Notes: generated by a model from the letters alone, not told the origin. 64,000 bases of DNA from Thalassomonas actiniarum (GCF_000948975.2 NZ_CP059735.1:2728001-2792000); one strand, 5' to 3'; shown: positions 27,058 to 37,023, counted from the stretch's first letter. Numbers and translations are program-made.

Positions 27058-27495
27058 ATGACGTTTAAAATTGCCACAGTTAATTTCATTTTTACCTCCA
27101 TCGTATTTATATTCACTTTTGTTTTTACTTCTGAGCTTGTTTTTGCCTATCAGGAAAAACCTGCTCCCTGGCGTGTTTCTGCGCGTAAAGCGAAAATTAA
27201 AAATCCTATTCCGATTGATGAAGCTTCCGTCAGCATGGGTAAAGAGATTTACCAGCGGGAATGCCAGGAATGCCACGGCACTAACGGTAATGGTGACGGC
27301 CCCGAGGCGGCTAAGCTAGATAAAATGGTCAAAGACTTTGCCGAGGACGGTATGTGGGCGCAAACCGACGGCGCCATCTACTGGAAAATCCGCACCGGCA
27401 GAAGGCCTATGCCCGGCTTCAAGAAATTATTGAGTAAAGAAGAGATCTGGCATGTGATCAATTACGTGCGCCATGATTTCGAACCTGAAAAATAA
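27058..27495 (+). CDS. Monoheme class I cytochrome c
   Basis: A 145-aa precursor: hydrophobic N-terminus (about 10-30, signal peptide or anchor), CQECH at 69-73, and MPGF near residue 119 providing the axial Met. The single domain of about 85 residues is a small soluble electron carrier. It opens the plus-strand half of the locus; the multiheme gene starts 23 nt after its stop. Confidence 0.92.
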   Translation: MTFKIATVNFIFTSIVFIFTFVFTSELVFAYQEKPAPWRVSARKAKIKNPIPIDEASVSMGKEIYQRECQECHGTNGNGDGPEAAKLDKMVKDFAEDGMWAQTDGAIYWKIRTGRRPMPGFKKLLSKEEIWHVINYVRHDFEPEK

Positions 27496-27518
27496 CCTGA
27501 CCTTCAGAAGCCTACATT

Positions 27519-29366
27519 ATGCTTATATATTTGAATCTTATCCTGATGCTGTCCGGAAGAAAGCTGCTGGCGGGAGGTTTTTGCCGCCGGCTTAAAAGCA
27601 CCTTGCCTATGTCCGATCTTGCTGTGGCAGCGTTAATTTTGTCCTTGTTATGGTCTGATGCGGTATTATCGGTCTCCCCTGAGACGGTACAGGGAGGAGT
27701 TGAACAGGCTCAGGAGGATCAAGCACCTGTGCTAAACCCGGACCATCAGGCACTGCTGGAGCAAGTTGAGTTTCCCTCGGCGCAGGAATGCGGTGGTTGT
27801 CATATCGATATTTATCGCGAATGGTCGGTTTCCCGGCATGCTTACGCACAAACCAGTCCCACCTTTCTCGCCTACCAGGCGACTTTAGTGAAACTGACCA
27901 ACGGCACCCTGGGGGATTTTTGCCAGCGCTGCCATTCTCAAACCGGCATGTCCAGCAGTGAAGCCATACTCACCAGTAACAGCAATCGGGGCGCGGTATC
28001 CAAAGAAGGGGTTACCTGTATCGTTTGTCACCGGGTGGCGGGGGAATACGGTAAAATAAGCGGCCGGCTGCCAATTGAATCCGGCGATATTTACAAACCT
28101 GTATATGGTCCCAGGCCGGGAGACGAGCTTGAACGCGTGCTGGCATCGCAAAAGGGTCGCCCGCCTAAGGTACATAAAGAAGCCCGTCACCTGGAGCAGG
28201 TTTCCCAGTCAGGGTTTTGTGCCCGTTGCCATGATGTCCGCCTGGTGAACGGCTTCCGTTTAGAAGATGCGTTTAGCGAATATAAGCAGACACCGGCAGC
28301 AAAACGGGGAGAATCCTGTCAGGATTGCCATATGGGGCCGATTCCCGGTATTGCTTCACAGTATCCTCATGCACCGGCAGCCGTGGTCAGGGGAACCCCG
28401 AGTAAACCGGCGAAAAGAACCAACCATATGTTTGTCGGTCCGGACAGCCCTTTGGTGCATCCGGGGATTTTTCCGATAGACCCCGAAGCACAGGAGTTTG
28501 CCACCCCGGAGCAATGGCTGGGCTTTGATTATAAAGCCGGCTGGGGCACCGAGGCATTTGAACAGGACATCAGTGATTCAGAGGAAGATCAGCGTCAGTT
28601 TACCGGCATCTGGCAAGATCAGGATGAGCGATATATGGCGCGGGAAATTATCGACCGCCAGCTGGCCCTGCGCGCCGAAGCCCATGCCCGGGGAACCGCT
28701 TTATTGCGTAACGGTTATGGCTTGGGGGATATCGAGGTGCTTGACTCCGGTGACGGTCTGGCGTTTAAAGTGCAGGTGAAAAATCTGACCGACGGTCACA
28801 GCGTACCCACAGGTTTGATTGCCGAGCGCAATGTTTTTTTACAGGTGAGTGTGACCGATCAGCAAGATCAGGTGCTTTTCCGCTCGGGGGATCTGGATCC
28901 TAACGGCGATGTCAGGGATTCGCATTCTTTGTATGTACATAATGGCTCCATGCCCCTTGACGAGCAGTTATTTAATTTACGCTCTCCTTTTATGGTACAC
29001 ACCGCCTATGGCGGGGAAAGGGAGCAGGTATTGCCGGCAAATTATTCCTTTGACCCTTTGATTTTTATGCGGCCATCGCCGACTCCCGCTTTGTTAATGG
29101 GGGGGATCCGGGATATCCGTCTACAAAAACGCAGTATAGAAGCTAACGGCTACCGTTGGGCAAACTATCGGGTGGCACCTGAGCAATTAAGCGGACACGG
29201 GCCTTACAAGGTGAACGTTAAGCTGGTTGCCGGGCAATTGCCGCCGCACCTTATTCATGCGATATCGGGAGCCGGATTTGAATACGGTCTCAGTGCCCGG
29301 GATATCGGGGATAGGATGGTAGAGCTTTACCGGGTGCTGTGGGAGCGTGATCTTGTTATTAACTAG
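27519..29366 (+). CDS. Five-heme cytochrome c, c554-like
   Basis: A 615-aa exported protein with five CxxCH sites within 180 residues: CGGCH (91-95), CQRCH (135-139), CIVCH (167-171), CARCH (234-238) and CQDCH (267-271). The spacing and the H-rich loops resemble the cytochrome c554/c' family, in which hemes are stacked for electron transfer. A C-terminal region of about 250 residues (from about 385) contains no heme and looks beta-rich. The N-terminus is long for a signal peptide; Met31 (27609), followed by a hydrophobic stretch, is an alternative start. The gene for a predicted barrel begins inside its last codons, so the two products are probably made in a fixed ratio. Confidence 0.85.
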   Translation: MLIYLNLILMLSGRKLLAGGFCRRLKSTLPMSDLAVAALILSLLWSDAVLSVSPETVQGGVEQAQEDQAPVLNPDHQALLEQVEFPSAQECGGCHIDIYREWSVSRHAYAQTSPTFLAYQATLVKLTNGTLGDFCQRCHSQTGMSSSEAILTSNSNRGAVSKEGVTCIVCHRVAGEYGKISGRLPIESGDIYKPVYGPRPGDELERVLASQKGRPPKVHKEARHLEQVSQSGFCARCHDVRLVNGFRLEDAFSEYKQTPAAKRGESCQDCHMGPIPGIASQYPHAPAAVVRGTPSKPAKRTNHMFVGPDSPLVHPGIFPIDPEAQEFATPEQWLGFDYKAGWGTEAFEQDISDSEEDQRQFTGIWQDQDERYMAREIIDRQLALRAEAHARGTALLRNGYGLGDIEVLDSGDGLAFKVQVKNLTDGHSVPTGLIAERNVFLQVSVTDQQDQVLFRSGDLDPNGDVRDSHSLYVHNGSMPLDEQLFNLRSPFMVHTAYGGEREQVLPANYSFDPLIFMRPSPTPALLMGGIRDIRLQKRSIEANGYRWANYRVAPEQLSGHGPYKVNVKLVAGQLPPHLIHAISGAGFEYGLSARDIGDRMVELYRVLWERDLVIN

Positions 29367-30843
29367 CATCTTACCCTGTGATGGGAAATCTCTTTTATCT
29401 GCTGCCGGCTTTTGTTGTCTGCTGATTTGCCCGCCGGGGCTGGCAGAAAGCGCGCAGGATGAGCAACAGCAGCGGCCGCAGCAAGAAACTGTGCCGCAAG
29501 GGCGTGAGGCTTTATCTTTTTATCCGATAACAGAGCAAGCCGAGATAGAAAAAAACCGGCTCTCGGATCAAGCGATCGCCTATCCGGCAAATCCGGTTTC
29601 CCGGCTGAGTCCCCTGTTAGAGTTCGGGGATGATTTTTTAGGGCGAGGGCCGATAAAACCCGGGATAAAAACACCGTTTGAGCAAATGTTACAGCCGACA
29701 TTTTTGCTTTATGGTCAGTTCAGAAGTGCGCTGCAAAGTTATGATGCCGAAGGTAAAGATATCGTGCAATGGAGTACCCGGCTGGATTTGCATGGTGATG
29801 TCAAGCTGTCCGGGACCGAGCGTATTGTTTTTTCATTAAGGCCGCTTGATAACGATAAAGGTGAGGATACCGGCTTTACTTTCAGTCCCGATGGCGGTGA
29901 AGATAACTGGCACGATCAAACCAACGGCAAGTTAACCCAGCTGTTTTTTGAAGGGGAGATCGGCGAGATATTTCCCCGCCTTGATCCCAGCGACAGCAAA
30001 ACCTGGGATATCGGTTTTTCTGTCGGCAGGCAGGAGCTTAAAGTCCAGGACGGTATTTTACTTAATGACACCTTTGATGCCTTAGGCATTACCCGCAATT
30101 CATTGATCGCACGCGGCCTGCCAAACTTGCGGCTCACCGCCCTCTATGGCTGGCATGATATTGATAATCCCTTTGCCGACGTGACTTCTCCAAGCAGGCT
30201 GTTTGGATTGTTATCCCAGGCAGATACCGCCTGGGATAACAGCTTAGATCTGGATATGGTTTATGTGGATAACGATAACAGTGCCAATGCCTGGTATCTG
30301 GGGCTGGGTTCTACCCAAAGGATTGGCATGATTAATTCAACCTTCCGGATCAATACCGAGATCCCGTTGGATGAAGATAACAGCACACTCAGTAAAGGCA
30401 CTTTAGTGACGGCAGAATTGTCGGGCGGTTTTGCCCACTCGGATGACCTTTGGTATTTCAATTCTTTCCTCAGTTTTGATGACTTCTCTTCTGCTGCCCG
30501 TAGCCGGGACGGCGGCGTGCCGCTGGCTAATATCGGTATGTTGTTTTCTCCTGTCGGCATGGGGCAATATGGTGTGCCCCTGGGAGACAGCATAGAGGAT
30601 ACCTATGGCGCGGTGGCCGGATATCAGCACTTTTTTGGCGGCATCGGCTCCCAGTTTATTGTCGAGCTGGCAGCAAGGAGCAGCATGAAAAGTCAGCAAA
30701 AGCGCGATGCTGTCGGCGTTGGCCTGAGGTATCAGAAGAGCTTAAGCCGGCAGACCTTAATACGTTTTGATACTTTTTTTGCCGTCAAAGAAAAGCAGCA
30801 ATCGGCTAAAGGCGTGCGATTGGAATGGTTATTAAAGTTTTAA
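29353..30843 (+). CDS. Predicted outer-membrane beta-barrel protein
   Basis: A 496-aa exported protein. After a signal peptide the sequence alternates polar and hydrophobic residues with many aromatic and Gly residues, ends in Phe (WLLKF) and carries no long hydrophobic helices, which together suggest an outer-membrane barrel of roughly 16-18 strands. TTG at 29353 has GGGAG 7 nt upstream, inside the preceding multiheme gene, so the genes overlap by 14 nt and are translationally coupled. I do not recognise a named family; a porin through which the multiheme cytochrome could exchange electrons (as in MtrAB) or substrates is an inference. Confidence 0.7.
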   Translation: MLLTSILPCDGKSLLSAAGFCCLLICPPGLAESAQDEQQQRPQQETVPQGREALSFYPITEQAEIEKNRLSDQAIAYPANPVSRLSPLLEFGDDFLGRGPIKPGIKTPFEQMLQPTFLLYGQFRSALQSYDAEGKDIVQWSTRLDLHGDVKLSGTERIVFSLRPLDNDKGEDTGFTFSPDGGEDNWHDQTNGKLTQLFFEGEIGEIFPRLDPSDSKTWDIGFSVGRQELKVQDGILLNDTFDALGITRNSLIARGLPNLRLTALYGWHDIDNPFADVTSPSRLFGLLSQADTAWDNSLDLDMVYVDNDNSANAWYLGLGSTQRIGMINSTFRINTEIPLDEDNSTLSKGTLVTAELSGGFAHSDDLWYFNSFLSFDDFSSAARSRDGGVPLANIGMLFSPVGMGQYGVPLGDSIEDTYGAVAGYQHFFGGIGSQFIVELAARSSMKSQQKRDAVGVGLRYQKSLSRQTLIRFDTFFAVKEKQQSAKGVRLEWLLKF

Positions 30844-30884
30844 CATCCTGGTGAAGTGAACAGGATCATGGTGCTGTACCCTAT

Positions 30885-31041
30885 GGCCTGTTTATCTTTG
30901 GAGGGGATTAAAATTTTTGAGCGTTTTTGTATTTATCAAGGCAGAAAAATGGACGTGTGGTTATTCTACATGACATTTTTCTAACGCCGATAAATGGAAA
31001 AATAGCCGAAAAGATAATTCACGGTCAAAGATAAGCAGGCC
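30885..31041 (+). repeat. 157-bp inverted-repeat element, copy A
   Basis: Ends are GGCCTGTTTATCTTTG (30885-30900) and CAAAGATAAGCAGGCC (31026-31041), 16-bp terminal inverted repeats with one mismatch. The interior matches the copy at 47864-48020 (opposite orientation) over most of its length, including TCAAGGCAGAAAAATGGA and TTCTACATGACATTTTTC. It lies between the barrel gene and the triheme gene. Copies of exactly equal length point to a MITE-type mobile element. Confidence 0.8.
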
Positions 31042-31086
31042 CTGGGTGCTTAGCGAAATATCCCAGCGATTTAAAAAGGTTATGTC

Positions 31087-32463
31087 ATGCTAAAAACAAT
31101 ACAAAGTTGGCAGTGGCTAATATTGACAATTGCAATCACAATTTTGGTCTCCATCCTGGTTTCTGCTTTTTTAGCCTTTGCCCGGCAACCGGCAAGTACG
31201 CCTGTGATGCGGGGATATTACCTGGCCCAGGAAATGGGGTGTTTTGCCTGCCATGGACCAGGCGGGGTCCAGGGGGCAGCGAACTTTGGCGCCCTGTGGG
31301 GGGAAACTCCGCCTTTTAAAGCCGGCGGCGCCATCATGTCTTTTATCCAAAGTGATCAGGATATCAGGGAGTGGATTTTATACGGCCTGCCGCGCCGGTT
31401 ATGGAAAGATGATGTTAAACCGGAAGTGAAAGTGTATCGTGCCAGTGAGTATGGCAAGGACTGGGTGCATGAACTCGGGGTTGGCGGCATAGTGAAAATG
31501 CCGGCTTACGAAGGTCTGTTTTCCGATGAGGAACTGGAGGATCTGCTGGCCTTTGTTAAGTTGATGTCAGAGTCGAAAAAGCCGATATCTGAGCTGGAGC
31601 TTAAAGGGCGGGATCTGGCGTCAAGCCTTGGCTGTATGGGGTGTCATGGCCCGGACGGACGTGGCGGTATTTCTAATCCCGGTAGTTTTAAAGGTTATAT
31701 TCCCCCCTGGGACGGGGATGACTATGCCGAGCTGGTCAGAAACGAAGATGAGTTACGGCAGTGGATTCTGGAAGGAAAAATCGATCGCCTGGAAAAAAAT
31801 CCCCTAGCCACCTATTTCACCCACGGGCAAACCATTCAAATGCCGGCCTTTGAAAATGTTTTGCGGGACGGGGATTTAGAGGCGATTATTGCTTATATTA
31901 ATTGGCTCAGGGACAATCCTATCAGTGATCATTCCATGAGCGATCTTGGTCCCTGGATATCATCAACGGTTCCGGACTTTCCCGATATCACCGAGCGCGG
32001 CAAATGGCTATACGAGCGTTCGGGCTGTGTTTCCTGTCACGGGCCTGCCGGCATAGGAGGGGTGGCCAATAAAAATGCCTCCGGGGGGTATGTGCCTTCG
32101 CTGGAAGATCTGGCGGAAAACATGGAATTGTTCGAACCGGAAGAAGTGGATATGGTGATCTCTATTTTAAACCGGGGCATCAGCCTTGATGATGAGGAGC
32201 TGGAGGTACCGCTTGAGCATTTTGACAGTATTTTAGGCCAGTATAAAAGCATTCGTAAATTGATCCTCACCGGGGCGAGGCCCGGCAGTAAGGGACAGCC
32301 GCCGGCCATGGTAATGCCTGCCTGGCGGCACAGGTTATATACCGATAATTCACCGCCGTCCCAGGCGGATATCAATGCCATTATCGCCTATCTGATCAGC
32401 TTGTATGAATTTGAAGAGGAAGATGGTGAAGAAATGATCGTAGCAGTGGAAGATGAAGAGTGA
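31087..32463 (+). CDS. Membrane-anchored triheme cytochrome c
   Basis: A 458-aa protein with an N-terminal membrane anchor (about 10-32) and three tandem class I cytochrome c domains. Heme sites are CFACH (52-56), CMGCH (183-187) and CVSCH (314-318), evenly spaced by 131 residues; each is followed by its own axial Met motif (KMPAYE, QMPAFE, VMPAWR). The even spacing points to internal triplication. The tail is very acidic. It would be an inner-membrane-tethered periplasmic electron carrier, such as a quinol-to-periplasm relay. The HAMP protein gene follows 31 nt after its stop. Confidence 0.9.
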   Translation: MLKTIQSWQWLILTIAITILVSILVSAFLAFARQPASTPVMRGYYLAQEMGCFACHGPGGVQGAANFGALWGETPPFKAGGAIMSFIQSDQDIREWILYGLPRRLWKDDVKPEVKVYRASEYGKDWVHELGVGGIVKMPAYEGLFSDEELEDLLAFVKLMSESKKPISELELKGRDLASSLGCMGCHGPDGRGGISNPGSFKGYIPPWDGDDYAELVRNEDELRQWILEGKIDRLEKNPLATYFTHGQTIQMPAFENVLRDGDLEAIIAYINWLRDNPISDHSMSDLGPWISSTVPDFPDITERGKWLYERSGCVSCHGPAGIGGVANKNASGGYVPSLEDLAENMELFEPEEVDMVISILNRGISLDDEELEVPLEHFDSILGQYKSIRKLILTGARPGSKGQPPAMVMPAWRHRLYTDNSPPSQADINAIIAYLISLYEFEEEDGEEMIVAVEDEE

Positions 32464-32494
32464 GTTTTTTGACAGTTAACCTTAGGTGTCCAAT

Positions 32495-33058
32495 ATGGTC
32501 AAGAATCAAAGAAGATTGATATTAATTAACCCCGGCTATCAAAACAGGATAGGGATATTTTCGGGACTGATGGCGGTGATCAGTGTGTTGATCGGGGTCG
32601 GCAGCCTGACCTTATTGCCTTTGCTGGCAGGGGCTTTCTCAAAGCAACGCACTTATATCCCCACCAATATTCTCGACATGCTGATGTTGTCATTTCCCTG
32701 GCTGGTGATGATGTTGGGCTTGATTTTTACTTGCCTGGTGTTTGTCGGTATCTATTTCAGTCACCGGGTGGCGGGCCCGCTGCATAAAATAGAAATGTCT
32801 ATTAAGGACAGGATCAAAGGAGAAGAGGTGCCGCCGATTATCCTCAGGGATAAAGATCATATGAAAGACCTGGCTAATCTCTTGAACCAGTTGGTAGATA
32901 AATATACCGGGTCGGAGCAAATGAACCAGGAGCTGGTTGAGCTGCTTACCCCCTTGTTAGCCGGGGTGAAACGGGAGGAAGAGAGCAGTATTACCCTGGC
33001 TCCCGAGCAGGTTGCACAATTGCTGGATATTATGCAACCGGATAACGAACCGCTTTAG
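32495..33058 (+). CDS. Membrane protein with two helices and a HAMP domain
   Basis: A 187-aa inner-membrane protein: helix 1 at about 20-45, a short periplasmic loop, helix 2 at about 60-85, then a HAMP domain starting SHRVAGPLHKIE and ending near residue 145. There is no kinase, cyclase or methyl-accepting output domain. Stand-alone HAMP proteins of this type have no settled role; co-location with a triheme cytochrome suggests a redox-responsive or structural partner. ATG at 32495 is used; a GTG three codons upstream is possible. Confidence 0.75.
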   Translation: MVKNQRRLILINPGYQNRIGIFSGLMAVISVLIGVGSLTLLPLLAGAFSKQRTYIPTNILDMLMLSFPWLVMMLGLIFTCLVFVGIYFSHRVAGPLHKIEMSIKDRIKGEEVPPIILRDKDHMKDLANLLNQLVDKYTGSEQMNQELVELLTPLLAGVKREEESSITLAPEQVAQLLDIMQPDNEPL

Positions 33059-33074
33059 CTCTTGCTCCGGGGGC

Positions 33075-33821
33075 TTACTCTCCCTTGTTGCTGCCGCCGA
33101 TACTGGGGGCATGCTCAAGGATCCTGTCAGCCAGGCGGGAAAAGGGCAGGCTTTGGATCCAGACGCTGCCGTGGCCGCTTAAGGTTGCCATAAACAGGCC
33201 TTCACCGCCAAAAAACATGCTTTTTAAACCCCGGGTCATTTCGATGTCGTAATCTATGCCCTGGCTAAAGGCGACTAAACAGCCGGTATCCAGGCGCAGG
33301 GTTTCGCCGTTGAGTTTCTTTTCAATGACGGTGCCGCCGGCGTGTAAAAATGCCAGGCCATCTCCCTGTAATCTTTCCAGAATAAAACCTTCGCCACCAA
33401 AAAAGCCGCTGCCGAGTCGGCGGTTAAAGGCGATATCGATCTTAGTGCCTAAGGCGGCGCATAAAAAAGCATCTTTCTGACAGGTGATTTCATTGCCGAC
33501 CTCGGCTAAATTTACCGGTATTATCGAACCCGGAAAAGGGGCTGCGAAAGCGACGCATCTTTTTCCCTTAACCCGGTTGCTAAAATGGGTCATAAATAAC
33601 GACTCTCCGGTGATCATGCGCTTGCCGGCAGAAAATAATTTCCCCATAAAGCCTTGATTAACATCCGAGCCGTCACCCATTTTAGTTTCAAAGTCAATAC
33701 CGTCTTCCATATAGTTCATGGCGCCGGCTTCAGCGATAACGGTTTCATCCTGATCCAATTCGATTTCCACCATTTGCATGGCATGACCGATAATTTGATA
33801 ATCTATTTCATCGCTGCGCAT
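33075..33821 (-). CDS. AIM24 / TIGR00266-family protein
   Basis: A 248-aa soluble beta-rich protein of the TIGR00266 (AIM24) family, recognised from [18 protein letters not shown] near the start, the GESLFMTHF segment and the repeated GEGxxxxxLxGxGxxxL pattern ([15 protein letters not shown]). Bacterial members have no defined biochemical function; the mitochondrial homologue affects inner-membrane organisation. It is convergent with the HAMP protein gene (16 nt) and does not look part of the cytochrome locus. Confidence 0.88.
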   Translation of the reverse strand: MRSDEIDYQIIGHAMQMVEIELDQDETVIAEAGAMNYMEDGIDFETKMGDGSDVNQGFMGKLFSAGKRMITGESLFMTHFSNRVKGKRCVAFAAPFPGSIIPVNLAEVGNEITCQKDAFLCAALGTKIDIAFNRRLGSGFFGGEGFILERLQGDGLAFLHAGGTVIEKKLNGETLRLDTGCLVAFSQGIDYDIEMTRGLKSMFFGGEGLFMATLSGHGSVWIQSLPFSRLADRILEHAPSIGGSNKGE

Positions 33822-34041
33822 AGTAACTCCTGTGTTTTAGTGGCTGTAGTAGCATATCTGTTGTCTAAATAATATGCCAGCCAGGGCTAAGTGATGTCAG
33901 TTGTTATCCCGCCTGCTTTTATATTTTTGTTCTGCCTTTACCGGACGGGTAAAGAAATCATTAAACTTTTTTCTTTTTTTGCCGATTAATTGAACAGCGG
34001 GAGACATTTCTGACATTTACCGGATTTTGAGGGAGGCTTGT

Positions 34042-34341
34042 ATGAATTATATTGCACAACTGTTGCCATCTCAGCGCGCGGTAAAGTCTGAGCATTCCCA
34101 TAAAGATAAAAAACAAAAAAATTCCTTGCTTGTCTCGGATGAAAAACCTGGGCAGGAAAGCCGTCAACAAGCTGAACCTGAAAGTCCTGATGCCGAGCCA
34201 GAAACTTCTCCCCATGAGCCGTTTGAAGAGCGTCGCAGCGGCAGCGAACGGCGTCTTAAGAATATCACCCGGGGGCGCTGGCTAGATTCCAGGGAAAAAC
34301 AGGACAGACGAAAGCCTGTTGATATTTACGTTAAAATTTAG
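34042..34341 (+). CDS. Small charged hypothetical protein
   Basis: A 99-aa hydrophilic protein, probably disordered, rich in Glu, Lys, Arg and Gln. The C-terminal part has two Arg-rich blocks, ERRSGSERR and SREKQDRR, of a kind seen in small conserved hypothetical proteins of marine gammaproteobacteria. ATG at 34042 has GGGAGG 6 nt upstream. Function unknown. Confidence 0.6.
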   Translation: MNYIAQLLPSQRAVKSEHSHKDKKQKNSLLVSDEKPGQESRQQAEPESPDAEPETSPHEPFEERRSGSERRLKNITRGRWLDSREKQDRRKPVDIYVKI

Positions 34342-34399
34342 AACTTCCCTGAAGCTTCCTCATATTCTAAAAGTTAACATGCCTGAGTCGGCTGCTTGC

Positions 34400-35443
34400 T
34401 TATAAGTTAACATGCCGGCTTCGGTATTGGCGCGGACTGAGGCCAAAATACTGTTTAAAGCGCCGGCTAAAATGGCTGGCGTTGCCAAACCCCAGCTCGA
34501 AACAGACCTTGGTAATTTGCTTACCGCTTTTAATCAAATTGGCTGCCTGGCGGATCCTGGTTTGCTGCTGGAAGGCTACCGGGCTGCAACCCAGGTGGTT
34601 TTTAAACTCGCTGAAAAACTTACTGCGGCTCATGCAGGCAATCCGGGATAAGGCATCAATATCGAGCTCTTCGGTTAAATGTGTGGTGATATGCTGGATC
34701 ACGGCATTGATGCCGTTAAAGTCGGGTTCGCTGCTGGCAAAGGAGAGCAGCAGTTCCCGGCTTTGTTCCCGCAGCAAACGTATAGTGAGCTCAGATACCG
34801 CCAAATCTATCATATAGCTGCGATCCGGATGATTTTCACTGTAGATCCCCAGCATTCTCTCTAACAGGGCCTGGGTCTGGCTGCTGTGGTGCAGGTGGAT
34901 TAAGTCATGGCGATAATGCCAGGGCTCCAGACCCCGGACTTTGGGGCAGGTTCTATCCAACTGTCCGGCTATTTCGCTGATCCTTTCCTTTGATATTTCT
35001 ATTGCCAGACAGCGGGTGGGGCGATCGAGCCGGGCCCCGGGGAAGTCGATTTCTACCGCGCTGTCCGGCGTCATCACAAAAGATTCATGGGGTAAAAATG
35101 GCCGCTGAAATGCCCCGTCATCGCTGTGCATGATTTTTTTGCCGCTGACCATAGCGCAGAACAATAATTGATCTGACTTTAACGGTACCCGGGTGGCTGC
35201 TTCATAAGTGTCATAAATACTGAGCTCGGACTGCGGACCGGCAAAGGTAATTTTATTTTCAACCAGAACCTGGGGATTGGCTTTACATTTTTCAGTGATC
35301 ATAAATTTATCGTTTTTATTATTATCGATATGAAAGTATTGTCCTGGCAGTATTGGACTGACAGTCAAGTTATTCGCACTTTGGGTATAGTTGCCTGCTG
35401 GCTTTAAGCATAAGGTAATAGTCACAGGCGATAAAAGCAACAT
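34400..35443 (-). CDS. AraC-family transcriptional regulator
   Basis: A 347-aa regulator with a beta-rich N-terminal ligand domain and a C-terminal double helix-turn-helix of about 100 residues ([21 protein letters not shown], then [19 protein letters not shown] ending in SPRQYR), the AraC/XylS signature. It is divergent from an AldB/ExaC-type aldehyde dehydrogenase with only 29 nt between them, so it is very probably the regulator of that gene. EutR-like regulators have this layout. Confidence 0.92.
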   Translation of the reverse strand: MLLLSPVTITLCLKPAGNYTQSANNLTVSPILPGQYFHIDNNKNDKFMITEKCKANPQVLVENKITFAGPQSELSIYDTYEAATRVPLKSDQLLFCAMVSGKKIMHSDDGAFQRPFLPHESFVMTPDSAVEIDFPGARLDRPTRCLAIEISKERISEIAGQLDRTCPKVRGLEPWHYRHDLIHLHHSSQTQALLERMLGIYSENHPDRSYMIDLAVSELTIRLLREQSRELLLSFASSEPDFNGINAVIQHITTHLTEELDIDALSRIACMSRSKFFSEFKNHLGCSPVAFQQQTRIRQAANLIKSGKQITKVCFELGFGNASHFSRRFKQYFGLSPRQYRSRHVNL

Positions 35444-35472
35444 TCGTTAGCGAACAAAAAGAGGAAAGCTTG

Positions 35473-36993
35473 ATGATTTATTCACCACCCGGAACAGACG
35501 GCGCATTATTTCATTTTAAAGAGCGCTATCAAAACTATATCGGCGGCCAGTGGCTTGAGCCCTTTAACGGCCAGTATTTTGAAAATATCAGTCCGGTCAA
35601 CGGCCAGGTTTTTTGCCAAATTCCACGTTCAGATCATCAGGATATCGAATTAGCCTTAGATGCCGCCCATAAAGTTAAGGCCAGCTGGGGCAAAACCTCG
35701 GTGACCGAGCGCTCGAATATCTTGTTAAAAATTGCCGATCGCATCGAAAATAACCTGGAGTTGCTTGCGGTAGCAGAAACCTGGGACAACGGTAAGGCGG
35801 TTCGGGAAACCCTTGCCGCCGATATCCCGCTGGCGGTGGACCATTTCCGGTATTTCGCCGGTTGTTTACGCGCCCAGGAAGGCAGTTTGGGAGAAATCGA
35901 TGAACATACGGTTTCTTATCACTTCCATGAACCTTTAGGGGTGGTCGGACAGATCATTCCCTGGAACTTTCCTTTGCTGATGGCGGCGTGGAAGCTGGCG
36001 CCGGCACTGGCCGCGGGAAACTGTGTCGTGCTGAAACCGGCAGAACAGACCCCGGCGTCTATTTTGGTGTTAATGGAATTAATCGGCGATCTTATCCCGC
36101 CCGGGGTGCTCAACATTGTTAACGGCTTTGGCGCGGAAGCGGGGCAGGCGCTGGCATCGAGTAAACGCATCGCAAAAATCGCCTTTACCGGCTCAACTCC
36201 GGTGGGTTCCCATATTTTAAAATGCGCCGCGGAAAATATTATCCCGTCAACGGTTGAGCTGGGGGGAAAATCCCCGAATATCTTTTTTGAAGATGTCTTA
36301 GATCATGAAGACGATTATCTTAACAAATGTATTGAAGGGGCGGTATTGGCGTATTTTAACCAGGGAGAGGTGTGTACTTGTCCGTCACGGTTATTTGTCC
36401 ATGAGAACATTTATGAGCGTTTTGTGGAAAAAGTCATTGAACGCACCAAGGCGATCACCCGCGGCAATCCGCTTGATACCGAAACCATGGTGGGGGCACA
36501 GGCCTCACAAGAGCAGTTTGATAAGATCTTAAGTTATGTGAAAATCGGCCGGGATGAAGGGGCTGAGATCTTGATGGGCGGCGAGGTAGCGCAAGTCTCG
36601 ACCGAGCTCTCGGGCGGATATTATATTGAACCGACCCTGCTTAAGGGGACAAATGATATGCGGGTTTTCCAGGAAGAAATTTTCGGCCCGGTGATCTCCC
36701 TGACCACCTTCAAAGATGAAGCCGAGGCCTTAGCGATGGCCAACAGCAGTGAGTTTGGCTTAGGGGCAGGTGTCTGGACCCGGGATATGAATTGTGCCTA
36801 CCGTATGGGCAGACAGATAGAGGCGGGCAGGGTTTGGACCAATTGTTATCATATGTATCCGGCCCATGCGGCTTTTGGCGGTTATAAAAAGTCCGGTGTC
36901 GGCCGGGAAACCCATAAGATGGCGCTTGAGCATTACCAGCAAACCAAAAACTTACTGGTCAGCTATGATGTCAAACCCTTAGGCTTTTTTTAA
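35473..36993 (+). CDS. NAD(P)-dependent aldehyde dehydrogenase, AldB/ExaC type
   Basis: A 506-aa aldehyde dehydrogenase of normal length. [28 protein letters not shown], the catalytic Glu in ELGGKSPN and the catalytic Cys301 in [11 protein letters not shown] are all present. The double Cys (CTC) and overall pattern fit the acetaldehyde/alcohol-associated AldB-ExaC group, which oxidises aldehydes to acids in the cytoplasm. ATG at 35473 has AGGA 7 nt upstream. It is divergent from an AraC regulator and is followed by a strong terminator. No alcohol dehydrogenase is next to it. Confidence 0.93.
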   Translation: MIYSPPGTDGALFHFKERYQNYIGGQWLEPFNGQYFENISPVNGQVFCQIPRSDHQDIELALDAAHKVKASWGKTSVTERSNILLKIADRIENNLELLAVAETWDNGKAVRETLAADIPLAVDHFRYFAGCLRAQEGSLGEIDEHTVSYHFHEPLGVVGQIIPWNFPLLMAAWKLAPALAAGNCVVLKPAEQTPASILVLMELIGDLIPPGVLNIVNGFGAEAGQALASSKRIAKIAFTGSTPVGSHILKCAAENIIPSTVELGGKSPNIFFEDVLDHEDDYLNKCIEGAVLAYFNQGEVCTCPSRLFVHENIYERFVEKVIERTKAITRGNPLDTETMVGAQASQEQFDKILSYVKIGRDEGAEILMGGEVAQVSTELSGGYYIEPTLLKGTNDMRVFQEEIFGPVISLTTFKDEAEALAMANSSEFGLGAGVWTRDMNCAYRMGRQIEAGRVWTNCYHMYPAHAAFGGYKKSGVGRETHKMALEHYQQTKNLLVSYDVKPLGFF

Positions 36994-37023
36994 AAGCTCT
37001 TCTTTATAACAGAGCCGTTAATA

